A stretch of 64,000 nt of DNA from Tomocerus qinae (lineage: Eukaryota; Arthropoda; Collembola; Entomobryomorpha; Tomoceridae): assembly GCA_020055645.1 (NCBI GenBank), contig CM034547.1, forward strand, positions 3,844,001 to 3,908,000, written 5' to 3'. Below, one piece after another: positions 24,401 to 36,400 of this stretch. The notes beneath the pieces were generated by a model. It had not been told where the DNA came from. It worked only from the letters and a program-made list of their open reading frames with translations, and made no database searches. Both the position numbers and the translations under genes were made by a program. Position 1 is the first letter of the stretch. Every line of letters begins with the position of its first letter.

Positions 24401-27400
24401 TTCACTCGTTTACTCAGTTTGTGGCTGCATTGATGTATGAAATTATTTGATGTGTAAGGATATTACAGCTATCTATCTCTGTGATTAGGGTTACTTTGTA
24501 GTTCTCCAGTCAAGGTGAGGGCAACTGGGCTTGTTGTTTATTCATGACTTCTTCTTGCTGATTTATTGCCACATATTATAACTTGTTCCTATAAGCATTA
24601 ATTAATATGAATACAGTTACTAAGTTAGCTACTTTTATGGTTATTCACATGTCAAATATAAATCCATACAGCTGGTCATTTGGCAATAATAAAAATATTT
24701 GTTTACAACAGTTATTGATCAGTCTGAAGCTATCAATCAGTTATTATTAGGCACCTAGTCAGTAAGAACTTCATAACACCTTAATAGGTACCTACTATAA
24801 GAATATATTATTAGCATTAGATAAGTGACACAAATGTTGTGATTTGTGATCCATTTATTTCACTTCTTGTCAAAATAAAATGTTTCATCTTAGATTCAGC
24901 ATTCAGAGGTATTTATGTAGAAATTTAATAGGAAACGTAGTATAAATAGGTGATTACCTGCTTTTGCAAATGAGTTTGCTGATTTCCATACTACAGGTAT
25001 TATAGATACTTATTTTTCCATAAACTTGCATAGAAATTCGTTCAGAATTATAAATGTTAAAATTATGTTGATACTCCAATTAATTAAGTGTGGTGTGACT
25101 GACCTAATATATGTCTTAGCTGATATATAAAATAGTACTACAAATGATTCTGATGGTGTAATAATAATTAGGTACACGATGAACTTTAGTATTCAGAATT
25201 CAAAAGTATTAGCATACAACGGCATTTTCAAATACTTTTTGCAATCTAGACATAGCTAGGTACTACTATGTACACTAATCTACACATTCTGCTTAGTTCA
25301 TGAAAGTAGCACTAAACTAACAATTTTCATAACTTTAAGCGAAGTCTTTGAAATATTTAGAAAAGAATTCCCAACATAGTTTGGGAAGAATTTGATTTGG
25401 TGTGTTTACTGTTAGATTTTATCCCTCTGTTCCGTCAGTTAATAGACGTAAAATTAATATGTGCAAGTAATCTAAAACTTTTACTATACTGAAATGGCTC
25501 AACTGACAAATCATCGAATGAGAAATGAAAATAAAATATTTTAAAACCAACTATTAACTATACGAAACAAGCAAGATATGAAATAAAGTAAACGAAGGAA
25601 TTTATCCAAATTGAAAGCAGAACCGACGATTGTGCAATATGTAATAGTAATGTAATATGATCCTCAGACTTAGACACTCAGCTCAGACATACTTAATTTA
25701 TTTTGAAGTTATATAGAACAGTGAGTTGTATTCCGACAAAAATCAATTTGTGTAATGGAGTTTTCGTAATGCACCGGTAAGTGCTTATGGAACGAACTTT
25801 CTGAGACTGAAGTAGTCGGAATACCTTTTTTCTGCCATGTTCATGCCTTAGACACTTATATTTAAGACTGTGTTAGTGGGAAGACTGATCTTTTCAGCAC
25901 AGTGTGATTAAAAATGCTCTTCAGAATTCTTTTTTACATGGAATTGCTTTTATGTGTCTAAGCAATAATTTCAGCCACTTAATTTAACATAATATGTAAG
26001 GATAATGAATACTGATGGAAATATTTTTGACAGGACATGACACATCACCCAGCTAAAAATAACTCGCATGTAGCCAATTACTTCGGAGCATGAGTCATCA
26101 ATTTTGTTATTTAAAAGGCAGTTGTTAATACTCCTTTTGCATGGTCGTTTTAAAATAGCAGATAAAATATGTAAAGGTATCCGAAAAAGATTACAAACTG
26201 GCTTTATGCTTACTTAGCATATTTAATACTGTTCATTGCCATTTACATTGCAAATATCCCGAGAATGTTAATGCCTATTGACGTCGTACCTATATAATGT
26301 CCATAGTCCATTCTCCATCCATACTCAAGTTGCCATTCTCCGCAGCAAAGCCATGCAAATATTCTGCTGACAAAGTGGATGTTAACTTACTGGGTCTTCT
26401 AAGTACCTCGTAATCGTAAAAGTAGAGTATCTCATATCTAGTAAATAGTTTACATAACATAGAAAGTTGGAAAATGTACCCAACGGAAAGAATCTCATCA
26501 CATCAAACGAATTATGCATTAATATCTGTAATTACCGCAATTAAATGGAACGTTTATTATAAAGGCATACATAATACATTGCCGTGTTGAAATAATGAAA
26601 TGAGTACTGAAAACCCATAGGAAGACCGAGAGTTCATAATGAAAAGTGAGGAATTTGGGGAAAAGGTATGTTTTAGAGATAGTGAAGTGCATACAGAAGA
26701 TACTTACTGGTTTTACCATCCATTGCCTAAAGTGCAGTTGAATTGCATTTACATACACTATATACAATATGAATTCATAACTACTAAACCACAAGATAAC
26801 AGGTATGTTAATAATGTAGTGCTATTCTGTAGAAGCCTCGTGTTTTAACGATAATTGGTGGTCAGACAGACACCGACAGATGTATGAAAGTCAAAGGCTG
26901 TAACAAGTACTTGGCTTTTTGTACCTAGACCATAGTTAATAAATAACTAGAGCTTCAAAATCCAAAAATTCAACTTGGATTGCATTTTTATTTAACTCAG
27001 ATTCCTGAGGTCACTATTAAGGATAACTTTTGTCCCCAAGTAATAAAAAAGTCAAAAAAAACTGATTATTATTAGTGAATTCGTAGTAAAAATAATATGT
27101 GATTTAAACTATAGATGTATCTACATTCTATAGTTAATGGCTGAGAAAATTGGTACGCCGGACTTGAATAGCAATAGAGAGTCTTTATTTAATGTTATTG
27201 TTTGTGTATCCATTCTCTATTGTCAATTGTCATTCATCTTGTCATTTGCAGGAAAAGGTGCGTAACCTTATGCCTTAGGCATTGAATATAAATGTGCCCT
27301 GGAATTAAAATGACCGTAAATGTTCCAAAGAATACCCTCCACTCTTTTCTGTAAAATATAGCGTACATCATGAAGCCAAATCTACAGTTTTTAATTAGCT

Positions 27401-30400
27401 CCGATGTTTTTAAAGTCTGGTTTTTATTACAGCACTTTCGATACGTACTTTGTTTGATAACATTGTGTTGTTAATGAGCCAAGTGGTCCAACAGTCAGTA
27501 TAGTAAGTGTGGGATGTTTTCTTTAGCTCAATTCATTTGCATATCAATTCATTTACATATGTACAGTAAAGATAATAGATACCTACTTAGGCAGTACAAA
27601 ACTAATAACATAGTAGTAGCAATAACATAACCTATATAGGTTTGATTGTGACATTTATAATTAAATAATACCTATCTATCTGTAATTGTCTGTCAGGAAT
27701 CCGAAGTATATTACTCAAGCGCTCTGCTCAACTCACTTCATTCTTCAGCTGCTTTAAAGTATAAAATAAAGATCGGATCCCCTAAGACCCCCTAGTTATA
27801 CACCTCACCCCACTATTGCCCTGGTGCTTGCTCTGCTGTCTGGTGGTCCTTCAGTATTCTCTCAGCTCACTACAAGGAAGCATTCAAATAGCTGCATAAA
27901 TTGTATTTTGGAACGAAATTATAGTTTTTTTGACACTTGCAAGGGGTTGGACCCCAAAAAATTTTGTTACCTGAATAAGGTATCATCATTGTGACAATGG
28001 TTAACAAGCAAATCCCAGGCGGTGAGACCCCAAATCGGGATTCTAATACCCAAACAGTGACAGTGGACGAGCTAAGAACTTTAATATTGCCATCCTTACA
28101 GGATATGATCAAAAGTGCTGTGGCCGAAGCCACAAAGTCTAATAAGTCTCACCCTGAAAAACCCATAAGAACCAGCGTGCAGACAAAAAACGATTCATTC
28201 GAAGATGAGCTGTCCAAAATTTCAACGTCCGATGACGGACAAATATCGGAAGACGATCTAGATCCGATCGCACAAGTATCGAACATGAGTGCCAAGTGGC
28301 CTCCACCACCTAAAACTGCAGAGTTCTTACAGGTGACAACTGACACCAAGCAGAACGATATATATTTAATTATTGTTTCAAATTTGAAATTATATTAATG
28401 GCATCATAGAGACCATGTAAAATATTTGAAAATTAAACCTTTTGTAGAAATGCTTACAAAGATCGTTGACTAAAGAAGAGAGGACAAAGATGCGAGAAAT
28501 CCATCCTCCTCCAGATTTAGGAGAGGCAGAAATGCCCAGATTGGACGAAAATTTGAGTCACTTACTGAGACAAAGAAAAATATCTCTCAAACGTAATTAT
28601 GGGCTGCAAGCCATTGAATCAACGCAAAGATATCTTCTGGACAGCATCGGTCCATTGGCAAGTTTGCACGCAATCGCAACTGAAGCAGAATCTGCGAATA
28701 AAGAGTTAAACGCTCAAAATGTCATTTCTCACGTTAATTATGGTATTAATATTTAAATTGGCAATCTAGATTGTCTGATTAACGAACTAAATTATTGGGG
28801 TAATATTATTTCTGTGCTTATCGTTACAGCACTGTCATTTTTCGGCAACGCAAACTCTCAGGCAATTTACTATCGACAACGCTTCACTCTTGCCAGTATT
28901 AATGGAACATTGGCACCGTATGCACCCATTAGTACAAACGCAGAAACTGTACCTAGCAGCGTGGCCAATAACCGGAATGTCGGAAATGAGAATGAAATTT
29001 CTGAAGTCACTAAGCAATTGCTCGAAAATTCCATTAGAAAGTCAACCCGAAAATCCTACAACTCTGCTTGGAAAGCATTTCAGTTGTGGCTCGCTTCAAG
29101 GCCAAGAAATACCCTTCATATCACTGTACAAGATGTAGCAGATTACCTTTCACATCTCCATACTAAAGCCTTTTCCTACCGAACAATCAATCTACATAGA
29201 TCTGCAATTTCTTACTTTGCAACTCCTATTAATAATGTACCCATTGGACAACATGAAACTATTATGAAATTGTTGAAAGGTATCTTTAACTTAACACCTC
29301 CGACTGCGAAATATACGGAAACGTGGGACGTCTCAGACGTAGTAACCTACATCAAAAATTTAGGACCAAATTTAGACCTTCCATTGTCCACCTTATCTAA
29401 GAAATTGGCCACCTTGCTCGCTATCACAAATGCAGACAGATCATCTGATATACACGCACTGGATATTTCAAAATTAACCTTCAGACCCGAAGGAGCCGTA
29501 TTTGAATTTGTTCACTTGCGGAAGACCTCCAAATCCGGATTTACTCAACCATCGTTCTATGCGAATTTCGATACCAATGAAAATATTTGTGTCGTAAAAA
29601 CTCTCAAAGACTACATAAGTAGGACAGCAGACTTAAGACAATCAACACGTCTCCTGATATCCCATATCAAACCGCATAAAGAAGTTACAACTGCTACTAT
29701 ATCACGGTGGATCGTAGATATCCTCAAGTCAGCAGGAATAGACACTACCAAATTTAAAGCTCATTCTACACGGTCAGCGTCAACGACGAAAGCCTTTTCG
29801 GCCGGCATTAGCCTCCACGATATCAAACGCCATGCAAATTGGAGAAAAACCTCAACTTTTAACAGATTTTACTATCGGCCTACCTTTTCTGCCGAGTTTA
29901 GCACATCAATCCTAAATGGTACAGACAAGACTTTGAACAGCGCTTGAGTAATATACTTCGGATTCCTGACAGACAATTCAGGATTTGACGAGGGCTCGAA
30001 GAGCCCGATGTTAAGTCCTAATTGTCTTAAGGAATCCGAAGTATATTACTCAACCCACCCTCCACTCCCAATTTAATTGAATATGTCTGTACCATATTAT
30101 ATATGTATTAACATTTAAATACGGCTATGTTACGTAATTTCAGGTGGAGCAAATGATTCAAGGAACTAGAAGAGATTACTGTTTTCTAAATAGTGCATCT
30201 GATCAAATATTCGTAGACATGTTATATCTCCTTTATAAATGACCCTTAATAAAATTGAGATAACTAACGAGAATTTGTTTATCTTTCTATATTTCATTAT
30301 TATTTTGTTCGCATCGAGAATACTGAAGGACCACCAGACAGCAGAGCAAGCACCAGGGCAATAGTGGGGTGAGGTGTATAACTAGGGGGTCTTAGGGGAT

Positions 30401-33400
30401 CCGATCTTTATTTTATACTTTAAAGCAGCTGAAGAATGAAGTGAGTTGAGCAGAGCGCTTGAGTAATATACTTCGGATTCCTTAAGACAATTAGGACTTA
30501 ACATCGGGCTCTTCGAGCCCTCGTCAAATCCTGAATTATTTGTTTCTTAGAAATTAAATATCACACGAGATAGTAAAACCATGCTAATAACATTTTTTGT
30601 ATTGCTGAACTGCATTTTGAATCTGGTTCACGAGGGATCGCTTCGCGTATTATACCTAAACTCATTTTTCCTCAGGATTTCATTCCACTAAAAAAACAAA
30701 TCTCTTCTGAATTTATTGGAGATTGAATGCGTAAAGAAAGATGCATAACTATTCTCAATTAAAAAGGATTTATGCATTATAGTATACAAAGTATTGTGGA
30801 ATGCTTATTAGTGAAGCCGTCTGTGCTATAGTATAATGAGTTTGACTGGCGCCAGGCTACTGGATTAACGGGCTTGTTCCAAATACCCAATAACATATCT
30901 GCAGCCTGACTCTTACTGCAATTCAATATCAAGGTGATAAAAACCAAGTACCTGCTGTTATTCCGTTGCGTTGCCTCTTAGACCATCTCAATCAATAGAG
31001 GTAATCAGATGCAATATACATACCATTACATCGTAGTAAGAAAACGCATACTAAACAAGCATACAAAAGTCTGCCTAATAAAAACTATGATCAAGAATCC
31101 GAGAGATATGCAAAACTCTTTTTTTAATAAATTCTTATGCATAGTTCTTATCTTATATTACAGAATTTCAAATATAGATAGAGATGCATAATTTTTACTA
31201 TTAGCCCATTTTTATTACAACATATAATTACAGCCTGTTTCACCTACTTATATACATTATGTCCTATATAGTGTGTTTATAAATATAGCAAACTGTATTT
31301 GCAGAATAAGCTATAGACAAATAATAAAGACTTAGTTATATCTGTAGGCATATTTCGTTGCTACTTAAATCTCGCCAAAGCAGAACTGTTTTTGTGGTGC
31401 TGTCTTTGTTTGCTTCTAATCCAGCATTGTAGATTTTTTCGTAGCTAATTCCAAGGGGATGAAATTCTGGATAAAACTGGATTGTGTGGGATGCTGGAAC
31501 GGACGTATTCCTACAGTTAATCTTTTCTTTAATACAAAATCCATTGGCTATTGGAGATGTCTGGGTATTTATATAGTATTCACTTTGTCACTGCGTGTGT
31601 AGGTCGTCTCTTGGACTTGGAGGAGATGCTAATCGATGGAATGACATTGAGATTTACCTTCTTCTTCTCCTACTTAATATCTTAACTAAAAATAACAATT
31701 TCATTTATTAGTCTCCTGGCGAAGAGCAAATCTTCATTAGATAACTGAGTACTTCTCAAATGTTTCCATTACGGGCTACTTATGTAATTCTCAATTACGC
31801 TGATGGTAGCCTCAAGTTTATTGAACATTATACAACAGTGTCAATATTAAAAGGTGTCTGCTATGTTCTGAGGCAAAATGAGAATTTTGTGAGAGAGGCT
31901 ACACTAATGGTTTAGTTGGTTGAGGTTGGTTTCATAGAAGAGTGTTTGTAAAAGGTTAAAACAAAAGTGGTGAGATAGCATAATTTGTACATTAGACTTG
32001 ATCTTCATTTATGACTCACTCTCATTGTCCTTAAAGTTCCGCTTGTAGTAAGGAACAACTCTTTCCCCTACAGACTACGAATTTTTAATGTATGGAAGAC
32101 CTTTAAACCCTGGAAGAGCAAGTTCTTTTTCCTGCCTCGTCATTAATTATTTGTACATAAATTATTTGACCCAGTAAGAATATAAATATCCAGCAATACA
32201 TGTATGATCAATGATTAATAAACTTTGCCACAGAATTTTATTATAGCTAGCTTTGCTAATATTTATTTTTGGCACATTGGGCGGAGGTAGCTAATCAGAG
32301 TTTTAAATAAATAAAGACTGGTTTTAGCTACTATACAAATGCAAATGAGCAAATATTTATTATGGATAGCAAGCCTGGTAGTAGATGTTCGTTCATCATC
32401 AATGTCCTTAAAAAATTTTGAGGTAACGTTCAGAATATTTATTCCATGGTATTTAGGTATGTTTATAGTGAATACTACTTTAAATCAAGTAGAAAAATGA
32501 CAAGCGTGCTTACCTCTGTGAATATATATTAGTGTCAATCCATCATCATGATGCTCGAGCGTAGTCTCACTTAAGTATTTCTCTTTGTCTCATGTCAGCG
32601 TTTTAAACCTTTTATCTCTCTAAGGATGTAAAAATAAGTCAGTAGGTATATACTAGCCACATCGAGGGAAGAGCAGTATCCAATTTTATTTATTGTGCTC
32701 TATTACATTACTACCTACGCAATAAATGTCCTTCTGTTATCTGAGAAAGGCTTGTTTTTGGATTGTCATCCTTTTTTAATCTGCTAAGAGTGATTTAAAG
32801 ACTTATTTTTTATTATCCTTAAAATCGACTGCTTGTATCTTCAATGTAAACACTTTGTGAAATTGCGTTCTACCTAATTACTTTTAATGCATTTTGTATC
32901 ATCTGTACGTACTACGATATACAATATAGTCTATCTGCCTGTCTATGTATCGCTTTCTGGCGATTTATCTCCTTTTATCATTTTCGTTCAAACTTGCAAT
33001 CTTTTTGGAATTAACATTGGTCACTTTCAGCTATTTTTAAGTTACAGTCATGAACAAGTTTAGGAATGAAAGTTCCTGAATTTTCGGCGTTTCGGGAGAA
33101 TATTATATGCATAATTTCCGACCAAATACGACTGAAAGTGGTAAAATCTGTCGATATTTGCATGAAAGTACTTTTTGACAATTGAACTTGGTGTTCCCCC
33201 CGAATGGAAGCTTCTGTCTCACGGTTTCCGACTTGTATTCCGACATTACCCAAGGTAATACGCTACCCTACTACATTTCAGAAGTTTTCGTTATGTCTGA
33301 CACTAGTAGCCTCATACCTTTACATGCTCAAGCCCAACCCTCGAGGCTCTATTTGTATATTTCGTCAGGGTTGCTTTATATTCCGTTTATGGATCACTTT

Positions 33401-36400
33401 TCCGGTAAAAACAATCTATATAATATTTTAGGCTGCAATGCTTGCCTTTTTTGACTGGACGATGTGGTGATGAAATTAATGTTTTTAATAATGTACCTCA
33501 ACACATACCTCCATGTACTAAATTTAGCACATGAAGATATGCGTTGGGGTACATTATTGAAAACATTAATTCGATAAAAACAAAATCAGACAAATCGTCT
33601 GCATGGGAGAAATGTAACTTATTTTTATTCATCGTCGAATTTCTAAAATTATTAGTAAACTTCCATTTCGATTACAAGTGAGTTAGTTAGTAGGTTTACT
33701 TGTCATCTAGGGTTATTATCATCACAAGTAATCTTCTACTTAAGTAAATGTATGTGAATGGAAATCATGTTACATTCTTATTCTTGATGATTGCAATATG
33801 AACTCCAAATCTTGTGGATGGTGAAACCCTGGTGAAGAGTATTTGCATTCAAGCAAAAGTGGCTGCTGTTGCATTCAGAGTAAAGTGTCCTTGTCGGGTA
33901 CATTAGAAATGAATTAGAATAAGAATGTTTTATAAATGCGCATTTGTAGTCGCATGTGTAGAAGTCTTTTCTTGCAATGTAATGGATGGAAATTCGTAAT
34001 AAATATGCATGACAAACTTTGCTTATCTTTGCTTATGGTCAATAAAAGAATGGCAGAAAACAGTAAATTGCATAATAATGGTACTATGTTGATAACAGAG
34101 ATTGGATTGCATGTAATAGTGACTCAACTCTGGTATTCGACGGAACGGGAAGGAAGTATTCCGATTCCCATCCCAATAGAACACATACTCCCCCGTTGTA
34201 AATAATATAGTTATATATCAATGGGCAAAGTCCCCATCCCCCTGGGGGAGTAGAAACTTTTAAAAACATGTACTGTACATTTGTCGAGTCTTTTCCATAA
34301 AAGGAATTTTTAATTCACATTTTTGGTAAGCCTACTGGAAATGTTTATTTTTAAGCTGTTAGTGACTTTGTGCTTATTTTAAGAGTAGCAAAATACTTGC
34401 TGATGTCCATATCTTTTTCAAAATTAAATCTGTATCTCGAATTCTTATTAAAAAATGCAAATTTAATTCATAAATTGTACAAAAATTGGTTGTACCTATA
34501 CCAGAAACATGTCATTCAATTTCTGTCTTACATTATATCGGTAAGCGTTTTAGCTTTGAGAATCGTTAGTTTAGATATTATCTGCCATGAAAAAGTATTA
34601 TTACTATTTTGGTGATTGTGCCCCATTCTCATTAGTACTTAGTAACTACGTGTTAACAATTGCATAAAATAACCTGTGTATTCAGCAAATTCCAGATATG
34701 ACCTTGTTTTTATTTGCAAAGTACATTGATACATTACATTGATACGTACATAAAAGTGTCTAAATTTAGAACTGAACATACTTCAGTGAACATTTAATAG
34801 ATCTACATTTACCTGTTCTATTTACACCTCCATACATAAAATTATCATAATAATTTGAGCTTAAAATGGAAGCACATAAGTGCAAACTTCTTCTAGCAGG
34901 GAGATTTACCAATGGCTAAAACAGAATAAACAAGTAGTGGGTCCCAACTCTTGCTCGCTATGAAAGTAAAGTAATGACGAAGCAAGCAGTCTAAGTAATT
35001 TAGAATGCATAATAATAATGTAATAATGAGAAGGAATATTTATTGCTTAAACTGTCTATACGTCTCTGAAAATACAAAATAGTAATCGAGCCACTATTTA
35101 CCATGGAATGAACTACAAGTTTGCGTCACTCACTCAGTCGTGCAAATGCAATTTAAAAGCGGATTATGCCTGGTTAATTGCATTGACCTTTCATATATGT
35201 ATACAATAAGGGTACTCATTCAAATCCGCAGTTAGTTAGTTTGTCAGATTGTTAGATCAAATTTTTTTATTGCGACTGCGTAACAAAGTGCGAAAGTAAT
35301 GAAAGTGAACGCCCCAGTACGAAACTAGCTTCAATCCAAACAAAGAAAAGCTAAATGCTGCCCTACGGCATAGCGCTCTGCCTGAAATCCGAAGTAAACA
35401 AACTGTCAGCCAAAGTATACATGCCTTTTTGGTCGGCAGACTGTTACTTTGGCCCGCACTTGCGTCAGCCAATAACAGAGCTCGTAACATTACATTACAC
35501 CTCGTGACTCCTGCACTCTGTTACTTCAAGTCACAAAGTTAAAGACTTACAAAGTGCGAGCTGAAAGTGAGTACCCTTAATGTATAGTTATAAAAAATGC
35601 TCCCTGTTCATGCTAAAAATCAGTCTCATTATACGCTATCTGAATTTAAATTCTAAATCAAGTAGAGAATCTAAATTCTAAATCAAGAGAATCCCATAAT
35701 TACATTTCACCGACCGTGCTTTCATTTTCTCGGTTATGAAAGCACGTCGAAACACAATTGATATTAATACTCTTGGTAGTTGTATGTAACCATAAGTCAA
35801 ATATAAGGTACATGGGTATGTGCTGGGTAAACCACAGTAAGGCAATGTGAATGCCCTAGAATTGCTTACCACGATTAAATAAATAAAGACATTCTATATT
35901 TATAAACCAAAATTAAGAAAATCTGTGGGAGAGTGTACACAGGTGACGAGTAGATGTACTGACCGATTGTACCTCACTGCTGAGATGCACTTTCAACTGA
36001 GTCTTACGTGAGTCAGTCAGTAGGCACTAAATTCTATTTTGTCTTTGATACAGAAGGTATTGTGTAGTGTATTCATGGGAATCTGTGCCTGTCGTTCTTG
36101 AAGTTTCATTCTATTCAGTTCCATTTCTATTTTGCAATTACCATAAATATGTGTAAAAGGCAATCCTTAGTCAACTGGAAATCCAATATCCATTCTTCCT
36201 GTCCGTGGATAGAACACAATCCATGTGCTAATATAAAACTTTGGTACAACTTGTCTTTTCAAGCTAGAAATTCCGCATCACTATACTACTCGCCCTGCTT
36301 ATACTACTATATTCTATACATTTGTGCACTCTTAAAAGGATCCTAATAATTCTAAGTTACAAAATGTATCCGTATACTGTACTAGAAACATTTAGGATTT

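Larger units (their letters stand above)
27684..30537 (+). mobile_element. DIRS-like tyrosine-recombinase element lacking reverse transcriptase
   Basis: It has inverted terminal repeats of 166 bp (27696-27861 and 30316-30481), identical as far as I can read, with a short left extension (27684-27695) and a longer right extension (30482-30537). The internal region 29939-30053 is the reverse complement of the left end followed by that of the right end. This is the internal complementary region that defines DIRS elements and lets a circular intermediate form. The only coding sequence is the spliced gag-like/recombinase fusion. No reverse transcriptase, RNase H or methyltransferase motif is visible in 2.85 kb, where full DIRS elements are usually roughly twice as long. 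Both chromosomal edges carry AATT, and the internal junction has it once. No other target duplication is seen. Confidence 0.85.

Noticed and set aside
27870..28349. Minus-strand frames of 60-90 codons inside the DIRS-like element
   Set aside because: They are complements of the gag-like exon and lack motifs.
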